64,000 bases of DNA from Alphaproteobacteria bacterium (GTDB lineage Bacteria > Myxococcota_A > UBA796 > GCA-2862545). A model generated the notes under the pieces. That model searched no databases, was not told the DNA's origin, and saw only the letters and a program-made list of their open reading frames with translations. How positions within the stretch are numbered: position 1 is the stretch's first letter; each line of letters begins with the position of its first letter. The position numbers were made by a program, and so were the translations under genes. The DNA lies in the NCBI GenBank assembly GCA_020632915.1, contig JACKEP010000025.1, positions 17,747 through 81,746 of the forward strand, written 5' to 3'. This document shows, piece by piece, positions 44,550-51,160 of the stretch.

Positions 44550-45997
44550 CTTCCGTGTTCGGCCAAGCACGCATGATGGCGCTCGAACCGTCACCCCAGC
44601 GAGATCGACAGGGGCCATGGGACCGGTGATCAGGAGGTTGCCGCCAACCATCACACCGGGAGACCCATGGCCCGCCCTGACCGTAGCCTCGTCGACGTCC
44701 TCCTGGCCAACCTCGACCGCCCGGAGGAGGTCCGCGATAAGGCGCGCGCCCTCGGCGTGGTGCGCCGGCAGGGCAAGATCGACGCCTACGCGCTGCTTGT
44801 CGTGGTCGTGCTCGGCATCGCCACCCGGGGCCCCACCGCCATCGCGCAGCTCGGGCACGTGCTGGCCACAGTCACCGGTGTCAGGCTGGCCCGCTCGTCG
44901 TTCTGGGATCGGTTCACCGTGCCGTTCGCGGAGCTCGTGCGGTGGCTGCTCGACGACATCGTCCACCAAGCGCGCGCCGAGCCCCACCAGCCTCCGGGCG
45001 TCCTGGCGGGGTTCCGGGACGTGATCGCCGTCGACGCCACGGTGGTGAAGCTGCACGACGCGCTCGCCTCGACCTGGCGCGGGACGCGGCGCAACTCCTC
45101 CAAGGCGGCGCTGAAGGTCCACGCCTGGGTGCGCGCGTTCACCGGCGAGCTCCTGAAGTACCGGATCACCGCCGACGCACACGGGGATGGGCGCGCCTTC
45201 GGCATCGACCACGCGCTCCGGGGTTGCCTCGTGCTGCTCGACAAGGGCTACTCCTCGCCGAGCCTGTGGCGCCGCATCGGCAGCGTCGGCGGCTACGTTC
45301 TCACGCGCCTGCCGCTCGACCGGAACCCGATGATCGTGGCCGAGAACCGCCGCCACCGGGGCCGGGCCCGCAAGGCGGTCGGCAGGCCGCTCCGGGACGC
45401 GCTCGAGGGGCTCCAGCGGCGGCTCCTCGACGTCGACGGCGCGTTCCGCTGCCACGTCCGCCGCTACGGCCGTGACAAGGGCAGGTTCGTCACCGAGACC
45501 TTCCGCGTCGTCGCCGTGCGCCGCAGGAACGGGACTTACGAGGTCTTCGTGACCAACGCGCCGCCCGAGCTGCTGCCCGCGGACGCGGTCGCCGCTACCT
45601 ACCGCCTCCGCTGGGAGGTGGAGACCTTCTTCAAGACCTCGAAGTCCGGCTCCGCCCTCGACGAGCTGCCGAGCCAGAAGCCGGAGATCGTGCTCGCACT
45701 GGTGTACGCGTCGCTGCTGCGGGCGACGGCGGCGATGCAGGCTCTGGCGCGGTTCCGGCGCGAGGTCGCCGACCGGATCGGCAAGCTTGTGAACCCCGGA
45801 CAGTGGGTCAAGTGGTGGAACCGCCAGCTGAACGCGCTGACGCACCAGTTGGTCGGTCCGAGCGCGGCTCTCGCCGAGCTGGAGCTCGCGAGGATGCTGG
45901 CGGACCCGCACGTCGCGCGGGTGACGAACAGAGAGAGGTTCCGCGCTGTCGGATATTCGGCGTAAGATGTTCAATATCCCATATCTGATCACGGAAG
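44550..45997 (+). mobile_element. IS4-family insertion sequence, intact
   Basis: About 1448 bp, bounded by 11-bp imperfect inverted repeats: CTTCCGTGTTC at 44550-44560 and GATCACGGAAG at 45987-45997 (one mismatch). It contains one transposase gene (44667-45965). The left end abuts repeat copy B; the right end abuts a truncated Tn5-like transposase. No target duplication is seen, so the flanks have probably been rearranged or deleted. Confidence 0.7.
44667..45965 (+). CDS. IS4-family transposase
   Basis: A 432-residue DDE transposase. Catalytic Asp in VIAVDATVVKLHD (about residue 121), second Asp in VLLDKGYSS (about 191), and the IS4 signature YRLRWEVETFFK (Y-x2-R-x3-E-x6-K, about 312-323) with the catalytic Glu. 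It is uninterrupted, so the element may be active. ATG at 44667 follows GGGAGACCC. Confidence 0.92.
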   Translation: MARPDRSLVDVLLANLDRPEEVRDKARALGVVRRQGKIDAYALLVVVVLGIATRGPTAIAQLGHVLATVTGVRLARSSFWDRFTVPFAELVRWLLDDIVHQARAEPHQPPGVLAGFRDVIAVDATVVKLHDALASTWRGTRRNSSKAALKVHAWVRAFTGELLKYRITADAHGDGRAFGIDHALRGCLVLLDKGYSSPSLWRRIGSVGGYVLTRLPLDRNPMIVAENRRHRGRARKAVGRPLRDALEGLQRRLLDVDGAFRCHVRRYGRDKGRFVTETFRVVAVRRRNGTYEVFVTNAPPELLPADAVAATYRLRWEVETFFKTSKSGSALDELPSQKPEIVLALVYASLLRATAAMQALARFRREVADRIGKLVNPGQWVKWWNRQLNALTHQLVGPSAALAELELARMLADPHVARVTNRERFRAVGYSA

Positions 45998-46534
45998 GGG
46001 CGCCGCGTCGTGGACCTCCCGAAGCAGGGTCCCCCAGCGGTCGCTGCCGCTGTCCAGCTGGACCTCGCGGTCGTCGCCATCGACGCGAAACCACTGACCC
46101 TCCCGCCGAATGTACGGGTGGAACCCGAGCGACCCGAACACGATCGGGGCGCCGGTCTCGGCGACGGCGAGGGCGTGGTGGCCCTGGAACGACTGCCGCC
46201 GTCGACGCTGCGTCAGCCCGTTCCGCCAGGTCTCGCCCGACACGACGAACTCCGACGTGTCGTGCAACACCAACGTCAGCCCCCCCCACCTCCTCGCCCG
46301 CGTCCAGGCCTTCGACGCAAGGTGGCCGTTGATTCGTTCATACCGGACATCTCGGTTGTTCACCAACCGGTAGAATGCCTCGAGCGAAGCGTTGTCGGCA
46401 AAGACCTTCGGAAAGCTGGAGTCCGGCTTGGCCTGGATGGCTTCGACACAACGGACGAGCCGGCGGGTGCGTCGCGGGTCACCCAGATCGAAGTCGCGGA
46501 GGTCGTCGGCGTTACCGAGTGCGGGATGCGTCAT
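45998..46534 (-). pseudogene. Tn5-like (IS4-family) transposase, C-terminally truncated
   Basis: The N-terminal 175 or so codons of a Tn5-type transposase: DFDLGDPRRTRRLVRCVEAI, SFPKVFADNASLEAFYRLVN, and VLHDTSEFVVSG, in which the Asp is the first catalytic residue. The frame ends where the IS4 element begins; the remaining two thirds are missing. ATG at 46534 follows GGAG. It cannot be active. Confidence 0.8.
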
Positions 46535-46675
46535 GGTCGGATCTCCAGAGGGCGACCCCTGATCACGCACCGTGCGATATTCCGCAACACAAGCCGATCG
46601 ATGGGCTACGAACTTGTGTTGGATCGTCAGCCCCCAGGTACGTGATTAGAAGTTGATCTCTGGGGGACAAGCTTG

Positions 46676-47362
46676 ATGCGGAAGTTCATGCGGAATGGCG
46701 ATGTCTGCCTGGATTACTCGGGACCGGTTCCTGGCAATTTTATGGACGCGATCGGTGTGGGAGCAGACGCGCAATGCTGGCCACTTGTTCGCCGGGCCTC
46801 GGTGAGAGGATGGAAGTTGCGGTCGATGTCGGCCTTCGAACGAGTGGTGTTTGAAGAGAGTTCGATCACGACCATCAATGCCCGGAATACGTTCGCCTCT
46901 GACTGCGTGTTTCGTGAAGTGGTGTTTACAGGGAAGATATCTCGGCTGAATGCCCGGCAGATGTCGCTCAACAAGGCCGGAGATGTCGTGGTACCGCCGG
47001 AAGTATATGATCTTGACCTTGCGAGGTTCGCGTTTAGCATCGATGTTTCGTCTGCTCACCTGGATCGTTGTGAGGTGATGTTGTTGTGTTCCCCTGTCAC
47101 GATTGTGCACGATTTTCCGAGGCAAATCGTGGTGGTGGGATCCAGGTGTGCTGAGTACGCCCGCAGGTCCAACCGAGGGTGTCTTAGTTCTCGGGCTATG
47201 GAGGTTTTTGTCAACAGTTCCGTTCTTTGGAATGAGCGTTGTAGGAGTCCCGTTTGGGTGTTGGACTCGACCGACAAGCAATGGGGGTCACTAGACGATG
47301 CGCAGGGAGATTTCCGAGAGTTGCAAGATGCGGGTGTTGTTTGGTTGCCGCATCTGGCGTGA
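46676..47362 (+). CDS. Hypothetical protein, 228 aa, low GC
   Basis: No signal peptide or recognised family. The first half has pentapeptide-like lines (FERVVFEESSITTINARNTF, DCVFREVVFTGKI), suggesting a right-handed beta-helix; the second half has single Cys residues and ends DAQGDFRELQDAGVVWLPH. GC is clearly lower than the surrounding DNA, a sign of foreign origin. It lies alone between truncated transposases, so it is probably cargo. ATG at 46676 (after an in-frame TTG). Confidence 0.55.
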   Translation: MRKFMRNGDVCLDYSGPVPGNFMDAIGVGADAQCWPLVRRASVRGWKLRSMSAFERVVFEESSITTINARNTFASDCVFREVVFTGKISRLNARQMSLNKAGDVVVPPEVYDLDLARFAFSIDVSSAHLDRCEVMLLCSPVTIVHDFPRQIVVVGSRCAEYARRSNRGCLSSRAMEVFVNSSVLWNERCRSPVWVLDSTDKQWGSLDDAQGDFRELQDAGVVWLPHLA

Positions 47363-47672
47363 TAGTCCCAATTGGTCGAACGAATGCGGGAGGTCGTGGC
47401 GCCGATCAGGGAGGTTGATTCGCCGTTCACGCCTCTCTCCACCCGCAGTGTCGAAACCAACCCGCGGTGTCTTCTCGGGTGATGAAGTGCATCCACTAGG
47501 CGATGGCCCTATCGAGTGCGTCACGGTCTCGCGAGGCGCAGCATCGGATTAAGTCCTTGAGCTTGGTAACCGAACATCCTGGTCCCTCCCCCGCATTCGC
47601 GTAAGCCCTCGGCGAACCACCTCTTCCTGTCCCATTCGCGCCGCGTGATCTGCCCTCCTCCTGGAGGTGCCG
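47363..47672. other. Non-coding gap before IS66 remnants
   Basis: 310 nt with mixed composition. No convincing gene on either strand and no clear promoter or terminator; probably remnant DNA between mobile elements. Confidence 0.35.
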
Positions 47673-47880
47673 ATGAACGCGAGGCCCAAGCCCGAGTCGA
47701 TTCGTGATGAGGCTCACGCCAGTGAGGTGTTGGCCGCGTGGCGGTCGATGAACCAGCCGCTGACGGCGTTCTGCCGGGAACGGAACCTGTCCTACAGCTC
47801 GGTGTACCGCTGGCGTCGGGTGCTCGACATCAAGGTCCCCGCGTCGCTCGAGGTCAAGGTCGTCGGCTCCTCCTTTGGCC
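47673..47880 (+). pseudogene. IS66 tnpA-like (accessory HTH) remnant
   Basis: The first 60 or so codons match the helix-turn-helix start of IS66-family TnpA: VLAAWRSMNQPLTAFCRERN followed by SYSSVYRWRRVL. ATG at 47673 follows GGAGGTGCCG. The homology stops near 47880, where sequence matching an IS66 tnpC in the opposite orientation begins, so the gene is broken. The frame reads on by chance. Confidence 0.6.
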
Positions 47881-48131
47881 TGCGCATTCGCCCGTCCGAC
47901 GGCGACGCTACGGAGCTGGCGCTCGGACAGGTTGTTGTCGAGCGGCAGGCGGGCGTCGTCGACGAAGCGCGTGGGCGCGTCCCAGTGGCGGCGCGTGTAC
48001 GCCACGGCCTTGCCGACGGGCGACTTGGGCAGCTGCTCCTGGGCCTGCTGGTCGAGCCAGTCCCGGAAGGTCGCCAGCACCGGCGCCGTCCGCTCGCGGC
48101 GCGCGGCCGCCAGGTCGAGGCCACCGGCAAC
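47881..48131 (-). pseudogene. IS66 transposase (tnpC) C-terminal remnant
   Basis: Read on the minus strand: RTAPVLATFRDWLDQQAQEQ, LPKSPVGKAVAYTRRHWDAP, then RLPLDNNLSERQLRSVAVGR, the conserved C-terminal part of IS66 transposases with the LDNNxSER motif. It begins at the boundary with repeat copy C and ends near 47881 against the tnpA remnant. In intact IS66 elements tnpA and tnpC read the same way; here they converge, so the pieces have been rearranged. Confidence 0.75.
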
Positions 48132-48132
48132 A

Positions 48133-48270
48133 CGCGCGTGGCGGGGCGCGGCGTGCGCGCGTGCGGAACGGACATTGCCGGGGTCGGCGAGCGGGGCCGC
48201 TGATGGGTCAGAGGCGAGTCAGAGCGGCGGCGCGGTAGGGTCGCTGGGGCGCTGGAATCACCAGTGCCCA
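48133..48270. repeat. IS91-end-like repeat, copy C
   Basis: Matches copy A from the CGCGTGGCGGGGCGCGGCGT block through CGGTAGGGTCGCTGGGGCG. It lacks the first 25-30 nt of copy A. It marks the left edge of the defence island. Confidence 0.75.
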
Positions 48271-48358
48271 CGAGACCCAGCGACGCCAGGGCAGCGAGCC
48301 CGTCCTGGACGACTCGGGCGGACACGCAAGGTGCGTCGGCGAGGTCTGCCACCCGCAT
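48262..48358 (-). pseudogene. Possible HTH remnant
   Basis: Minus-strand frame MRVADLADAPCVSARVVQDG, then LAALASLGLVGTG: spacing like a winged-HTH (ADLA..., alanine-rich second helix). It is cut by repeat copy C on one side and has no recognisable upstream part. A tentative call. Confidence 0.25.
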
Positions 48359-48399
48359 CGGAGCGTCCGTGAAGACGTCCGCGGCGTGTGGATCGGAGC

Positions 48400-48476
48400 G
48401 CAGCGCTACGCCACGTAGCGCAATTGTGGCGGGTCCATCGATGGGATCCAGGTCTGTTCCCAGACGTTGTTCCCGG
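48400..48476. repeat. Toxin-island repeat, partial copy 1
   Basis: Contains a perfect hairpin GCGCTACG-CCA-CGTAGCGC, then TGTTCCC-AGACGT-TGTTCCCGG. It corresponds to the second half of the 148/149-bp repeats at 50076-50223 and 50939-51087. Non-coding and otherwise empty to the Fic operator. Confidence 0.5.
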
Positions 48477-48607
48477 AAGGGGGTCCGGGTCGGGCTGGAG
48501 GCCAAGGGGTGCACAGGAGGAATCGCGACGGCTGCCGGGGGATCGCGCCTGCGTCTTGCGCCAGGCTCACCCCGGAAAGGCGCCACGATCCTGGCGCGAT
48601 GAGTCCC

Positions 48608-48635
48608 GAATCGCGCCAGACGCGTGGCGCGATTC
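48608..48635. promoter_or_regulatory. Palindromic operator upstream of the Fic gene
   Basis: GAATCGCGCCA and TGGCGCGATTC: perfect 11-bp inverted arms separated by 6 nt, 37 nt before the GTG at 48673. A further half-site, TGGCGCGAT, lies at 48592-48600. The adjacent gene encodes an N-terminal winged helix, so self-regulation is likely. Confidence 0.6.
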
Positions 48636-48672
48636 ATGTAGCCAGCGTACGGAAGCCTGCCGGGAGAGACTG

Positions 48673-50040
48673 GTGGGCGACAACGCGACGCGGACGGACG
48701 AGCGCATCCTCGACGCCCTTGCAGCTGGCGACGAGCTGGGAATCGAAGCGCTCGTGGCCGCCATCGGTCAAGACGTCGCGCGGCGTACCCTCCAGCGCCA
48801 CGTCGCGGCGCTCGTGGACGCCGGCAGGCTCCGCGCGATCGGGCGTGCTCGTGCCCGGCGCTACGCTCTCGTTGCGCCGGCTTCCCCTGAGCGCTCGGCC
48901 GAGTCCGCGATGGTGCCCGCATCGCCAGAGGGGGAGGAGCTCCGGCGGTACGTCCGCCGTCCTCGCACGGAGCGTAGACCCGTCGGCTACGAGCGTCAGG
49001 TTCTCGACGCCTATGTCCCCGGCACGACCGCCTACCTCTCGCCCGCGCTGCGCGCGCACCTCGCCGCGATCGGCCGCCGCGAAGACGCGGAGCGGCCCGC
49101 GGGCACCTACGCCCGCCAGATCCTCGAGCGGCTGCTCATCGACCTGTCGTGGGCGTCGTCTCGCTTGGAGGGCAACACCTACTCCCTCCTCGACACCCGG
49201 GAGCTGCTTCAGTTCGGTCGTGTGGCCGCGGGTCACGACGCCCGCGAGACCCAGATGCTGCTGAACCACAAGGCAGCGATCGAAATGCTCGTCGAAGATG
49301 CCCCACGCATCGGCTTCGACCCGATGACGTTCCGGAACCTCCATGCGCTGCTCGCGGACAACCTCCTCCCCGACCCTCACGCCGGCGGTCGGCTCCGGGT
49401 CCGGCCGGTCGAGATCAGCGGATCGGTGTTCGTGCCCCTCGCGGTGCCGTCCGCCATCGAGGAGTGCTTCCGGGTGTTGCTCGAAAAGGCCGCCGCCATT
49501 TCGGATGCCTTCGAACAGGCCTTCTTCGTCATGGTGCACCTCCCGTACCTTCAGCCATTCGACGACGTGAACAAGCGCGTGTCGCGGCTCGGCGCCAACA
49601 TCCCCTTCGTCCGGGCCAACCTCTCCCCGCTGTCGTTCGTCGATGTGCCCGAGCAGGACTACATCGAGGGAACCCTCGCCGTGTACGAGACCGGCAGGAT
49701 GGAGCTGCTGCGCGACGTCTTCGTCTGGGCGTACGAGCGCTCTGCGCAGCGCTACGGGGTGGTGAAGGCATCGCTCGTCGACCCCGACCCGTTCCGGCTC
49801 GCGCACCGCGAGGCGATCCGAACAGTCGTCGCCGAGGTGGTACGTGCCAACGGGACCCCCACCGCTGAGGTGGTCGAGCGTCTCGGGCGCCCGCTCGTGC
49901 CTCATGCAGCGCTGGCACGGCTTGTCGACCTCGTGATCGACGACCTCCGACACCTCCACGAGGGCAACGTCGCCCGGTACGGCCTGCGACCTTCGGAGCT
50001 GGCCGCGTGGACCGCTGGCGCCGTGCAGCGCCCGGATTGA
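48673..50040 (+). CDS. Fic-fold protein with N-terminal winged helix and degenerate Fic motif
   Basis: A 455-residue protein. Residues 8-65 form a winged HTH (ARRTLQRHVAALVDAGRL). The inhibitory-helix motif SSRLEGN is at 162-168, the [ST]xxxE[GN] signature of self-inhibited Fic proteins. The core motif at 294-305 is QPFDDVNKRVSR instead of HPFx[DE]GNGRxxR: the catalytic His is Gln, and the first Gly is Val and the second Lys. Classical AMP transfer seems unlikely; it may be a regulator or use another chemistry. Other Fic proteins have the same variant. GTG at 48673 lies 7 nt after GGGAGAG. Confidence 0.82.
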   Translation: MGDNATRTDERILDALAAGDELGIEALVAAIGQDVARRTLQRHVAALVDAGRLRAIGRARARRYALVAPASPERSAESAMVPASPEGEELRRYVRRPRTERRPVGYERQVLDAYVPGTTAYLSPALRAHLAAIGRREDAERPAGTYARQILERLLIDLSWASSRLEGNTYSLLDTRELLQFGRVAAGHDARETQMLLNHKAAIEMLVEDAPRIGFDPMTFRNLHALLADNLLPDPHAGGRLRVRPVEISGSVFVPLAVPSAIEECFRVLLEKAAAISDAFEQAFFVMVHLPYLQPFDDVNKRVSRLGANIPFVRANLSPLSFVDVPEQDYIEGTLAVYETGRMELLRDVFVWAYERSAQRYGVVKASLVDPDPFRLAHREAIRTVVAEVVRANGTPTAEVVERLGRPLVPHAALARLVDLVIDDLRHLHEGNVARYGLRPSELAAWTAGAVQRPD

Positions 50041-50075
50041 GATTGCACAGGGATGGTCGACATCCGTGTTCACCT

Positions 50076-50223
50076 CAGGGCCGGCTCTGGCCCCCTCGGG
50101 CCGGCTCCGGATCGCGACGATCGTGTCGGTGACGGGCTCGTCGAGGCGAATGGCTACGCCACGCAGCGCACAGGCATCGGTCGTAGCGGCGTCGTCCGGG
50201 GCTGTTCCCGCGGGTTGTGCCCG
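50076..50223. repeat. Toxin-island repeat, copy 2 (148 bp)
   Basis: Starts CAGGGCCGGCTCTGGCCCCC, includes GCGAATGGCTACGCCACG and ends GGCTGTTCCCGCGGGTTGTG. Near-identical blocks in the same order and spacing recur at 50939-51087. It starts 36 nt after the Fic gene stop. Confidence 0.7.
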
Positions 50224-50292
50224 TCGAGCCCGCGCCGGTTCCGGCTTGCCGTGGCCGGCGCCCGACGCTATCATTGATATCGGAGGTGTGAC

Positions 50293-50526
50293 GTGGGGCA
50301 GCTGATCGTCCGCAACCTCGACGACGACGTCATCCTCGCGCTCAAGAGGCGCGCTGCCCGCCACGGGCGGTCGACCGAGGCGGAGCACCGGGCGATCCTC
50401 CGCGAGGTGCTCGCCGAGGAGCGCGTCCGACCGTCGTTCAAGGACTTCCTGCTCTCGATGCCGGACGTGGGTGAGGACGAGGACTTCGAAGCTCCTCGAG
50501 ACCTGCCGCGCGACGTGAAGTGGTGA
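50293..50526 (+). CDS. FitA/VapB-type antitoxin
   Basis: A 77-residue protein with an N-terminal ribbon-helix-helix fold: LIVRNLDDDVILALKRRAAR then HGRSTEAEHRAILREVL, the FitA-like pattern. Its acidic/Arg C-terminus (PDVGEDEDFEAPRDLPRDVKW) should occupy the toxin's active site. GTG at 50293 follows CGGAGGTGTGAC. Its stop overlaps the toxin start (GTGA). In this family the pair usually represses its own promoter. Confidence 0.85.
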   Translation: MGQLIVRNLDDDVILALKRRAARHGRSTEAEHRAILREVLAEERVRPSFKDFLLSMPDVGEDEDFEAPRDLPRDVKW

Positions 50527-50936
50527 GCTGGCTGCTCGACACCAACGTCCTCGCCGAGCTGCGAAAGGGACCCCGTGCGGACCCGTCCGTGATGGCTTGG
50601 TTCGCCTCGACGGACGAGGCCGACCTGTTCACGAGCGTGCTCGTGATCGGCGAGGCGCGCAGGGGCATCGAGTCGATCCGCAGGCGGGACGCGGTCGCGG
50701 CCCAGGCGCTGGAGCAGTGGCTCCTCCGGCTCCGCGAGACCTTCGCGGACAGGGTCCTGCCGATCGACGAGGACATCGCGGAGCGTTGGGGTGCGCTGAA
50801 CGTCCCCGATCCGGTCCCCGCAGTCGACGGGCTGCTGGCAGCGACTGGGCTCGTCCACGACCTCACGGTCGTGACCCGGAACATCCGCGACATGGAGCGC
50901 ACGGGCGTTCGCCTGTTCAACCCATTCGACGGCTGA
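50523..50936 (+). CDS. VapC/FitB-type PIN-domain toxin
   Basis: A 137-residue PIN-domain ribonuclease. The metal-binding acids are visible: LLDTNVLAELRK (Asp7), VIGEARRGIES (Glu), and PAVDGLLAATGLVHDLTVVT (Asp). Ends TRNIRDMERTGVRLFNPF, the typical C-terminal strand. PIN toxins of this family cut tRNA or other RNA. The start GTG at 50523 overlaps the antitoxin stop; GTG at 50520 is an alternative. Confidence 0.9.
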   Translation: MSWLLDTNVLAELRKGPRADPSVMAWFASTDEADLFTSVLVIGEARRGIESIRRRDAVAAQALEQWLLRLRETFADRVLPIDEDIAERWGALNVPDPVPAVDGLLAATGLVHDLTVVTRNIRDMERTGVRLFNPFDG

Positions 50937-50938
50937 AC

Positions 50939-51087
50939 CAGGGCCGGCTCTGGCCCCCTCGGGCCGGCAGAAACGAGGTGCGACCGCGGTAAGAGCTCAA
51001 CTCTCGGCGCGAATGGCTACTCCACGTAGCGCAAAACGCATAGTTCAAGCGTTAATCACGGGGGCTGTTCCCGCGAGTTGTTCCCGG
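50939..51087. repeat. Toxin-island repeat, copy 3 (149 bp)
   Basis: Same order of blocks as copy 2: CAGGGCCGGCTCTGGCCCCC, then GCGAATGGCTACTCCACG (with hairpin GCTAC-TCCAC-GTAGC), then GGGCTGTTCCCGCGAGTTGT. It begins 2 nt after the toxin stop, between convergent genes, the last being the TIR-STAND gene. Confidence 0.7.
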
Positions 51088-51160
51088 CAACGCGCCCTGC
51101 CATCGGTAACGTTAGCCGTTCGCTGCCCAACTCTGCGGCGAGCGTGGTCAACAACCTTAC

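Noticed and set aside
50939..51130. Possible integron attC site (hairpin plus GTTAGCC)
   Set aside because: The core does not fit GTTRRRY, no integrase gene is nearby, and the neighbouring genes are not in cassette arrangement.
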